Shown in pieces: positions 1 to 5,674 of a stretch of 5,674 nt of DNA; the first letter of the stretch is position 1, and the number at the start of each line of letters is the position of its first letter. A program made the translations under genes and the position numbers. The stretch spans positions 1 to 5,674 of the forward strand of contig JAMPXL010000094.1 of NCBI GenBank assembly GCA_023701165.1, in the 5' to 3' direction. Below the pieces are notes generated by a model, which had not been told where the DNA came from, searched no databases, and was given only the letters and a program-made list of their open reading frames with translations. The DNA is from Geothrix sp. (lineage in GTDB: Bacteria; Acidobacteriota; Holophagae; Holophagales; Holophagaceae).

Positions 1-2984
1 CCCAGCTCGAGCTTGACCTCGAAGGTGCCCGAGGCCTGGCCCTGGAGTTCCTGCAGGGTTTCCTCCAGCAGCTTGAGGTAGAGCTCGAAGCCGATGTCGT
101 GGATGTGGCCCGACTGCTCGCCGCCCAGCAGGTTGCCCGCCCCGCGGAGCTCGAGATCCATGGCCGCCACGCGGAAGCCCGAGCCCAGCTCCGAGAAGTC
201 CTCCAGAGCCTGGAGCCGCTTGCGGGCGTCGTCGCTGATCTCGTGCTTGGGCGGAATGAGCAGGTAGGCGTAGGCCGGCACGTCGCTGCGGCCCACGCGG
301 CCCCGCAGCTGGTAGAGCTGGCTGAGGCCGAAGGCGTCGGCCCGGTGGACGATGAGCGTGTTGGCGTTGGGCACGTCCAGGCCGTTCTCCACGATGGTGG
401 TGGCCACCAGCACGTCGATGCGCCCCTCCATGAAGCCGACCATCACCTGTTCCAGTCCCTCGTCCGTCAGCTGGCCGTGGCCCACGCCCACCCGGGCGTC
501 CGGCACCAGCTCGCGCACGCGGGCGGCGATGCTGACGATGGATTCCACGCGGTTGTGCACCAGGTACACCTGGCCGCCCCGGCGCAGCTCGAACTGGATG
601 GCCGTCTGCACCAGCTCGTCGCTCCAGGGCGCCACCACGGTCTCGATGGCCAGGCGGTCCTTGGGCGGCGTCTCGATGAGGCTGATCTCCCGCAGGCCCG
701 TGAGGCTCATGTGCAGGGTGCGGGGGATGGGCGTGGCGCTCAGCGCCAGCTGGTCCACATTCAGGCGCAGCTTCTTCAGCTTCTCCTTGTGGCCCACGCC
801 GAAGCGCTGCTCCTCGTCGATGACCACCAGGCCCAGGTCCGCGAACTTCACCTTGGCGCCCAGCATCTGGTGGGTGCCGATGACGATCTCCACCTTGCCG
901 TCGCCCACCTCCTGGAGGATGCGCTTCTGGTCGGCGGCGTCCACGAAGCGGTTGAGCATCTCGATGCGGATGGGGAAGCCCGCGAAGCGCTCCTTGAAGG
1001 TCCGGAAGTGCTGGAAGCAGAGCACGGTGGTGGGGCACAGCACGGCCACCTGGCGCCCTTCGAGCGCCACCTTGGCGGCGGCGCGCATGGCCACTTCGGT
1101 CTTGCCGAAGCCCACGTCGCCCACCAGCAGGCGGTCCATGGGCCGCGGGGATTCCAGGTCCGCCTTCACGGCCTCCGTGGCCTCGATCTGATCCGGCGTG
1201 GGCGTGAAGGGGAAGCTGGCCTCGAAGGCCGCCATGTCCGGCCCGTCCGGCGGGTAGGCGTGGCCCTTCTCCAGCTTGCGCAGGGCGTAGAGCTTCAGCA
1301 GCTCGTCGGCCATGTCGCGGATGGCCTTCTTGGCCTTGCGCTTGACCTTGGCCCAGCTGGCGCCGCCCAGCTTGTCCAGGGGCGGCAGGTGGCCCTCGGC
1401 GCCGGTGTAGCGCTGCATGAGGTCGGCCCGCTCGAGGCTCACGTTCAGCTGGCCGCCGTCCGCGTAGCGGAGCTGCAGCACCTCCTGCTCCTCGCCGCCC
1501 ACGGTGAGCGTGGCGAAGCCCACGAACTCGCCGATGCCGTGATCCAGGTGCACCACCCGGTCGCCGGGCTTGAGGTCGCGCAGGTCCGACAGGAAGGCCG
1601 CGCTGCGGGATTTCTTGGGCGCAGCCTGCACGGCCTTGCGGCCGAAGATCTCGCGCTCGGTGAAGACGACGAGGGCAGGCTCCTTAAGATGGACGCCGGC
1701 GCTCAAGGAGAGCTGGAGGGCCCGACAGCCGGTCTCGGTGCCGTAGGCCTGGGGCAGGTCGTAGTCCCGGAGGAACTCCGCGAAGCGTCCCTTCATGCCC
1801 GGCGTGGAGCCCGCGAGGAACACCCGGTGGCCCGTGAGCGCCAGCTCCTGCGCGTGGGCGGCCAGGTCCGCCAGGCGGCCCTGGAATTCCTTCAAGGGCA
1901 GGGCCGCCAGGGGCACGGTGGCCTCGCTCTGCCACTCGGTGAGGTGGAAGGTGGGCCGGCTGGGATCGGAGGGCAGGAAGCGGTCCTCGAAATCGGGGCA
2001 GACCACGCCGCCCCGGCGCAGGGCCGCCAGGCCCTCCTCGATGCGGGTCCGTTCGGCCTCGCGCAGAGCCTCTTCCCAGGCGCCCTCAAGGCGGACGCGC
2101 AGGCAGGGCGGCACCCAGTGGGTCAGCTGGCCCTTGGGCTGGGCCAGCAGCGGATGGAACAGTTCCTCTCCGGGGAAGTGACCGTGGGTGGCCAGCCTGG
2201 CCCGGCGGAAGGTCAGATCGTCCTCGGGTTCCGGCGTACGATCCGCCCGGGAGGCCACGGCGTCCAGCAGGGCCCGGCCATCGCCGCGGTGGCCTTCAAA
2301 GCGGGGATAGAGCGTGAGCGATTCCAGCGATTCGCCGGTGCGGCGCTGGGTGTCGGGATCGAAGGGCGACAGGCGCTCCAGCTCGTCGCCGAAGGTCTCC
2401 AGGCGCAGGGGCTGGGCCAGGTGGTCGGGCCACAGGTCCACCACCATGCCGCGGGAGCTGAATTCGCCCGGGGCCGAGGCCATCTCCGTGCGGCGGTAGC
2501 CCAGGGCGATCAGGGTCTCCAGCAGCAGGTCCCGGGGCACCTCGGCGCCGGTTCTCAGTTCCAGCTTCTGTTTCTGGAACCAGGTGGGATGGGGCAGCTT
2601 CTCGCAGGCGGCCAGGGGCCCTGTCACCAGCACCTGGACGCGGCGCTCCAGTAGGCCCACCAGGGCCGAGAGGCGGTCCCGCAGCACCATGCCCGGCGGG
2701 CTGCTCTCGCCTCCGGCATAGGGCGCGAAGCCCGGAAAGTGCGCCACGCCCGCGTCCGGAAGCAGGGCCTGGAGGTCCTGGGCCAGGGTGCGGGCCTCGG
2801 CTTCCGTGGGCGCGTCCACCCACAGGGACTGGATGCGGCCCCCGCGGGTGATCCAGCGGGCCAGGACCAGGGCCAGGGCCGGCGGGGTGGTCCAGCGGAG
2901 GCGTGCCTCCGGGGCGGTGAGGACATCCGCAGGGGCCTCGGCCAAGCGCAGGAGATCCTTCAGGTCAGGGCTGGCAACATTCAT
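1..2984 (-). CDS. mfd: Mfd, transcription-repair coupling factor (3' end beyond the left edge)
   Basis: Mfd is a cytoplasmic ATP-driven DNA translocase that pushes RNA polymerase stalled at lesions off the template and recruits UvrA for nucleotide excision repair. I translated the minus strand from 2984 to base 1: it stays open for 994 codons without frameshift. Domains in order: a UvrB-like N-terminal module (about 1-330) with GYRRTE and PGEFSSRGMVVDLWP near 161-186; an RNA polymerase interacting domain opening with KPGDRVVHLDHGIGEF at 472; then the RecG-like translocase with Walker A GDVGFGKT (622-629, Lys628), Walker B DEEQ (723-726), LSATPIPRT (748-756), QLRGRVGR (892-899), and the TRG region with LRGAGNLLGGEQSG ending at about 959. 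Roughly 150-180 C-terminal residues are missing, including the autoinhibitory D7 domain. The ATG at 2984 is preceded by only a weak, close GAAGAA (2989-2994), but I saw no in-frame start in the roughly 65 bases upstream that I read. The identification is secure; only the missing end is unseen. Confidence 0.98.
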   Translation of the reverse strand, partial: MNVASPDLKDLLRLAEAPADVLTAPEARLRWTTPPALALVLARWITRGGRIQSLWVDAPTEAEARTLAQDLQALLPDAGVAHFPGFAPYAGGESSPPGMVLRDRLSALVGLLERRVQVLVTGPLAACEKLPHPTWFQKQKLELRTGAEVPRDLLLETLIALGYRRTEMASAPGEFSSRGMVVDLWPDHLAQPLRLETFGDELERLSPFDPDTQRRTGESLESLTLYPRFEGHRGDGRALLDAVASRADRTPEPEDDLTFRRARLATHGHFPGEELFHPLLAQPKGQLTHWVPPCLRVRLEGAWEEALREAERTRIEEGLAALRRGGVVCPDFEDRFLPSDPSRPTFHLTEWQSEATVPLAALPLKEFQGRLADLAAHAQELALTGHRVFLAGSTPGMKGRFAEFLRDYDLPQAYGTETGCRALQLSLSAGVHLKEPALVVFTEREIFGRKAVQAAPKKSRSAAFLSDLRDLKPGDRVVHLDHGIGEFVGFATLTVGGEEQEVLQLRYADGGQLNVSLERADLMQRYTGAEGHLPPLDKLGGASWAKVKRKAKKAIRDMADELLKLYALRKLEKGHAYPPDGPDMAAFEASFPFTPTPDQIEATEAVKADLESPRPMDRLLVGDVGFGKTEVAMRAAAKVALEGRQVAVLCPTTVLCFQHFRTFKERFAGFPIRIEMLNRFVDAADQKRILQEVGDGKVEIVIGTHQMLGAKVKFADLGLVVIDEEQRFGVGHKEKLKKLRLNVDQLALSATPIPRTLHMSLTGLREISLIETPPKDRLAIETVVAPWSDELVQTAIQFELRRGGQVYLVHNRVESIVSIAARVRELVPDARVGVGHGQLTDEGLEQVMVGFMEGRIDVLVATTIVENGLDVPNANTLIVHRADAFGLSQLYQLRGRVGRSDVPAYAYLLIPPKHEISDDARKRLQALEDFSELGSGFRVAAMDLELRGAGNLLGGEQSGHIHDIGFELYLKLLEETLQELQGQASGTFEVKLEL

Positions 2985-3127
2985 AGCGTTCTTCAGAGTG
3001 CCTGATGGCGGCCCTGGCGACGAGGTTTGATTGCGGCAGGGCGCCGGGCCCAGCCTCGAACACGGCATGAATGGGCAACAAAAACCCGGTCATCTCCACG
3101 GCTGAACTCAGGTTGGGCTGGGCTATC

Positions 3128-3157
3128 ATCTAACTTGACCTGAGGGTCGTGATCTAA
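3128..3157. repeat. Small dyad GACC-TGAG-GGTC flanked by two ATCTAA copies
   Basis: GACC (3137-3140) and GGTC (3145-3148) form a perfect 4-bp inverted repeat around TGAG. ATCTAA occurs in the same orientation at 3128-3133 and 3152-3157, 24 bp apart. The dyad centre and the midpoint of the two ATCTAA copies coincide at 3142.5. The element sits about 65-95 bases upstream of the kinase start and just downstream of the TATCAT hexamer, a plausible place for an operator. The elements are short and could be chance. The sequence pattern is seen directly; any binding role is inference. Confidence 0.3.
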
Positions 3158-3206
3158 GTCATTCATGGTTCCACCCCGGTGCCCGATGATTCGGATGTGT
3201 CAGTTT

Positions 3207-3213
3207 GAAAGGG
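3207..3213 (+). promoter_or_regulatory. Ribosome binding site of the sensor kinase gene
   Basis: GAAAGGG lies 10 bases upstream of the ATG at 3224 and contains an AAGG core complementary to the 16S rRNA 3' end. An in-frame TGA at 3206-3208 closes the reading frame just upstream, and no other start codon lies between it and 3224. Together these fix the kinase start. Confidence 0.65.
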
Positions 3214-3223
3214 CACAGATCTC

Positions 3224-5536
3224 ATGGCTCACCGAGCCCATCGTAAGCACCGCTGGAGCCTGAGCGCCCACCTGACGTGGGTGGTGCTCCTGGCCCTGGT
3301 CCCGGCCCTCCTGATCCAGTACGCATCCAATCTCGAGGTTCGCCGGGAGGCCCGCACCCGGGCCCAGGAGCAGGCGCTCCAGCTCGTGGGCGACCTTGCG
3401 GACCAGCAGGAACAGATCACCACCTCGGCCCGTCAGATGCTCACCACCCTCTCCTTCCTGCCGGAGGTGCAGAGGAAGGAGGGGAGTTCCCTCAGCCGGA
3501 TTCTGAAGGCCCTCCAGCAGGAGGATCCCCGGTTCTCCGATATCTTCGCCCTCGACCCGCAGGGCCGGGCCTTCGCCTCGGCCACCACGGTACTGCTCAA
3601 CACCACGGCCCTGGACCGGAAGTACTTCTGGGAGGCCCTGGAATCCCGGCGATTCTCCGTGGGGGAATATTCCATCGGCCGCAGCACGGGGACCCGGACC
3701 CTCCATTTCTCTCAGCCGGTTCTGAACCCCCATGGGGGCTTGGCCGCCGTCCTGGTGGCCGCCTACGATCTGGAGCGCTACAGCGAGGTCTTCGACCGCA
3801 CCAGCCTCCCGCCGGGAACCTCATTGGCGGTCCTGGACCACCGGGGCACCGTCCTTTATGGCATCTCCGCTCCGGGCGACCCGAAGGGTTCCCTCGTCGG
3901 CCAGACCCTTCCCTCAGACCAGATGGCCGCCATGGCAGGCAGGAATCAGGGCACCTACTGGGCTGGCCAAGGCGGCGGAGATACCATGCTGTTCGCCTAT
4001 CACCAGGTCCGGGCCCCGGGCCAAACCAAGCCGTACCTCTTCATCCGCCTGGGCCGGCCGGAAATCCAGGTGCTCGCGGCGAGCGAGACCGCCTTCCGCC
4101 GGAATTCGGCCCTGATGGTGATCGTCGGAATCCTGGCCCTGGCGGCCGCCTGGATCATGGGCGACCGCATGATCGCCTCGCCCATCCGAAGGCTGGTCAA
4201 GGCCTCCCGGCGCATCGCCAGTGGAAATCTCGGCCTCCGGCCCAAGGTGGGGACGGGGTCTCGTGAAGTGGCCGAACTCGCCGAGGAACTCGGTGAAATG
4301 AACTCGGCCCTGGCCCAGCGCGAAGAGGAGCAGTCCCGGATTCAAGATGCTCTGGGTCACGCGCAGAAAATGGAGAGCCTGGGAGTGCTGGCTGGGGGCA
4401 TTGCCCACGACTTCAACAACCTGCTCGCCGTCGTCATGGGAAACCTCAACCTGGCCCAGATGCATTTGGGTCCAGGCACACCCGTCCAGCATCCCTTGGA
4501 TCAGGCAGAACGGGCCGTGATCAAAGCTTCGGGCCTCGCCCGCCAGCTCCTGGCTTATTCCGGCCACGGCCATTTCGTGGTCCGGGTCCATGACCTGAAC
4601 CGGATGCTGGAAGAGATGGCCAACCTCCTCCAGACCCCCTTGTCGAGGAAGGTCCGCCTGTCACTCCACCTTGGGCGCGAACTCCCTTCCATCAATGCTG
4701 ATGTGGCTCAAATCCAGCAGATGGTGCTCAACCTGGTGACCAACGCCGCGGAGGCCATCGGTTGTGGGGAGGGAACAGTCACCCTCCGGACAGCAGCCCA
4801 GAGCCTAAGCGCCGCGGACCTCCTGGCGAAGTGCCCGGCCCAGGACCTGGCTCCGGGTTCCTATGTGGTGCTGGAGGTCTCCGATACCGGATGCGGCATG
4901 TGCCCCGACCTCATCCAACGCATCTTCGACCCCTTCTTCACCACCAAAACGGCCGGGCGCGGCCTCGGCCTGTCCGCCATCCACGGGATCCTCAAAGGGC
5001 ATGGAGCAGGCCTGTGCATCGAGAGCGAACCAGGCCGGGGCAGCACCTTCCGGATCCTCTTTCCGGCCAATCCTCAGAGGGTGCAACCTCCCGCGGAGAT
5101 GGACCCGGACCAGGTCACCCGCTTCAACGGCACAGCCCTGGTGGCGGATGACGAGCCGATGATCCGTGAATTCGCCGCCGCCGCCCTGGCCATCATGGGC
5201 TTCAACGTTGTAGAGGCCCGCGATGGCGTGGAGGCCCTGGCCCGCTTCAAGGAAGCTCCAGATCTCGTGCGGATCGTCCTCCTGGACATCACCATGCCAC
5301 GCATGGACGGCCTGGAAACCTTCGCCGCCCTCCGCCAGATCAGGCCTGAGCTGCCCATCATCCTGAACAGCGGTTACGACCAGGATGCAGCCGCCCGGCA
5401 GCTGGTGGGCAAGGGGCCCTCCAGGTTCCTGGCCAAACCGTATCAAATGAGGGACCTGCGCCGAGTGGTGGCTGAAGCCCTGGACGAACCACCGGCGGAG
5501 ATCAAATCTCTCGAACCGTCCATCCTCGGGGCATGA
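3224..5536 (+). CDS. Membrane-bound hybrid sensor histidine kinase with Cache-like sensor and C-terminal receiver
   Basis: A 770-residue two-component sensor that should autophosphorylate on histidine after an extracytoplasmic signal and pass phosphate to its own receiver. Order: basic N-terminus (MAHRAHRKHR), transmembrane helix about 15-33, extracytoplasmic double-Cache-like domain about 35-293 (DRKYF at 131-135 and a strand near 171-183 resemble dCache_1), second helix about 295-313, HAMP about 315-365, and a short coiled linker. HisKA follows with the H-box GGIAHDFNN (phospho-His395, NtrB-like type). HATPase_c has the N-box LNLVTNAAE (Asn503, Asn507), DTGCGM (554-559), FDPFFTTK (568-575) and GRGLGLS (578-584). 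The receiver spans about 636-755, with acidic Asp642/Asp643, phospho-acceptor Asp688 in LLDITMPRMDG, Ser716 and Lys738 in AKP. All catalytic residues are present, so it looks active. No Hpt or DNA-binding domain follows the receiver, and no response regulator gene is adjacent. The ligand is unknown: the Cache assignment rests on pattern, not a profile search. Its last 35 bases overlap the convergent nitroreductase gene. Confidence 0.96.
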   Translation: MAHRAHRKHRWSLSAHLTWVVLLALVPALLIQYASNLEVRREARTRAQEQALQLVGDLADQQEQITTSARQMLTTLSFLPEVQRKEGSSLSRILKALQQEDPRFSDIFALDPQGRAFASATTVLLNTTALDRKYFWEALESRRFSVGEYSIGRSTGTRTLHFSQPVLNPHGGLAAVLVAAYDLERYSEVFDRTSLPPGTSLAVLDHRGTVLYGISAPGDPKGSLVGQTLPSDQMAAMAGRNQGTYWAGQGGGDTMLFAYHQVRAPGQTKPYLFIRLGRPEIQVLAASETAFRRNSALMVIVGILALAAAWIMGDRMIASPIRRLVKASRRIASGNLGLRPKVGTGSREVAELAEELGEMNSALAQREEEQSRIQDALGHAQKMESLGVLAGGIAHDFNNLLAVVMGNLNLAQMHLGPGTPVQHPLDQAERAVIKASGLARQLLAYSGHGHFVVRVHDLNRMLEEMANLLQTPLSRKVRLSLHLGRELPSINADVAQIQQMVLNLVTNAAEAIGCGEGTVTLRTAAQSLSAADLLAKCPAQDLAPGSYVVLEVSDTGCGMCPDLIQRIFDPFFTTKTAGRGLGLSAIHGILKGHGAGLCIESEPGRGSTFRILFPANPQRVQPPAEMDPDQVTRFNGTALVADDEPMIREFAAAALAIMGFNVVEARDGVEALARFKEAPDLVRIVLLDITMPRMDGLETFAALRQIRPELPIILNSGYDQDAAARQLVGKGPSRFLAKPYQMRDLRRVVAEALDEPPAEIKSLEPSILGA

Positions 5537-5674
5537 GCACCCGGTCCCACCACACGCCCTTCTCACTGCGCTTCCCCACGGCGAGGAACATGTTCACCTC
5601 GGCTCCCCTGGAGAGCCCGAGCAGGGCCTTGGCCCGCCAGGGATCGAAACCCTCCATGGGACAGGTGTCGTAGC
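5502..5674 (-). CDS. Nitroreductase-family flavoprotein, C-terminal fragment (5' part beyond the right edge)
   Basis: Reading the minus strand from the right edge gives 56 codons and a TGA at 5504-5502. The peptide begins YDTCPMEGFDPWRAKALLG, continues AEVNMFLAVGKRSEKGVWWD and ends MPRGWTVREI. The CPMEGFD block followed by a hydrophobic strand ending in AVGKR is the usual C-terminal pattern of FMN-dependent NAD(P)H nitroreductases of the NfsB/FRP fold (compare the IEGFD and PVGHHS blocks of E. coli NfsB). Such enzymes are usually cytoplasmic homodimers that reduce nitroaromatics, quinones or similar acceptors; the true substrate cannot be told from this end. The start and the N-terminal FMN-binding segment lie outside the window. 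The gene converges on the sensor kinase and its last 11 codons plus stop lie inside the kinase coding sequence on the opposite strand. The family call is from motif memory, and a related reductase or dehydrogenase subfamily is possible. Confidence 0.85.
   Translation of the reverse strand, partial: YDTCPMEGFDPWRAKALLGLSRGAEVNMFLAVGKRSEKGVWWDRVLMPRGWTVREI

Larger units (their letters stand above)
2985..3223. promoter_or_regulatory. Divergent intergenic control region between mfd and the sensor kinase gene
   Basis: This 239-bp gap separates two divergently transcribed start codons, so by position it must hold the 5' untranslated regions and probably the promoters of both genes. The half nearest the kinase (about 3061-3223) is visibly richer in A and T than the flanking coding DNA. 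On the plus strand the best -10-like hexamer is TATCAT at 3124-3129 (5 of 6 to the sigma-70 consensus), but 16 bases upstream only CTGAAC (3102-3107) is available as a poor -35. TTGACC at 3135-3140 looks like a -35 but has no acceptable -10 at 16-18 bases. On the minus strand I found no convincing promoter for mfd. I saw no tRNA, riboswitch, small ORF of note or terminator here. The regulatory role is inferred from position, and the individual promoter calls are weak. Confidence 0.5.

Noticed and set aside
99..2654. An 851-codon open reading frame on the plus strand, fully opposite mfd.
   Set aside because: Its product is a monotonous mix rich in His, Gln, Ala, Leu and Gly with no recognisable domain, as expected for the complement of a GC-rich gene, while the minus strand encodes Mfd with all family motifs through the same interval.
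2296..2823. Minus-strand ORF of 175 codons in a different frame from mfd.
   Set aside because: It lies inside the mfd coding sequence and its Pro/Gly/Arg/Ala-rich product has no motif; the mfd frame is the coding one.
3135..3163. TTGACC as a -35 promoter hexamer for the kinase.
   Set aside because: At spacings of 16-18 bases the downstream hexamers (AGTCAT, GTCATT, TCATTC) are poor -10 elements; TAAGTC is only 14 bases away, too close.
3066..3167. CATGAATG (3066-3073) and its inverse CATTCATG (3160-3167) in the intergenic region.
   Set aside because: A single 8-bp inverted match across a region of this size is close to chance expectation, and the flanks do not extend the match.
3277..4266. 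Plus-strand ORF of 329 codons overlapping the first half of the kinase gene.
   Set aside because: It is a frame-shifted shadow: the product is Pro/Gly-rich and motif-free, whereas the 3224 frame gives a coherent sensor kinase.
4805..5566. Minus-strand ORF of 253 codons opposite the end of the kinase, overlapping the nitroreductase tail.
   Set aside because: It has no recognisable domain, runs antisense to conserved ATPase and receiver motifs, and is in a different frame from the nitroreductase fragment.

Overview
The window is a high-GC bacterial chromosomal segment. GC at third codon positions is very strong, which is why long meaningless ORFs appear opposite the real genes. It carries two partial genes at the edges, one complete gene, and no RNA gene, mobile element or CRISPR array that I can see. 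The taxon cannot be fixed from this sequence alone. Base composition and a Cache-type hybrid kinase fit a free-living Gram-negative such as an Acidobacteriota (Holophaga/Geothrix-like) or a former deltaproteobacterium; this is a low-confidence impression.

Layout: (1) 1-2984, minus strand: mfd, the transcription-repair coupling factor. It starts at 2984 and runs off the left edge, so about 995 of a usual ~1150-1180 residues are visible. (2) 2985-3223: a 239-bp divergent intergenic region, less GC-rich than the genes, with the upstream signals of both mfd and the kinase. It holds a short dyad flanked symmetrically by two ATCTAA copies. (3) 3224-5536, plus strand: a complete 770-residue membrane-bound hybrid sensor histidine kinase (TM - Cache-like sensor - TM - HAMP - HisKA - HATPase_c - receiver). 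(4) 5502-5674, minus strand: the C-terminal 56 codons of a nitroreductase-family flavoprotein, converging on the kinase and overlapping its 3' end by 35 bp.

The three genes are not in one operon: mfd and the kinase are divergent, and the kinase and the nitroreductase are convergent. Nothing ties them functionally. Mfd is housekeeping DNA repair. The kinase is an orphan sensor whose partner lies outside the window or elsewhere in the genome. The nitroreductase is a probable NAD(P)H-dependent redox enzyme. I found no convincing evidence of a new biological system; the points most worth checking are the convergent coding overlap, the kinase's unknown ligand and phosphotransfer partner, and the intergenic dyad.
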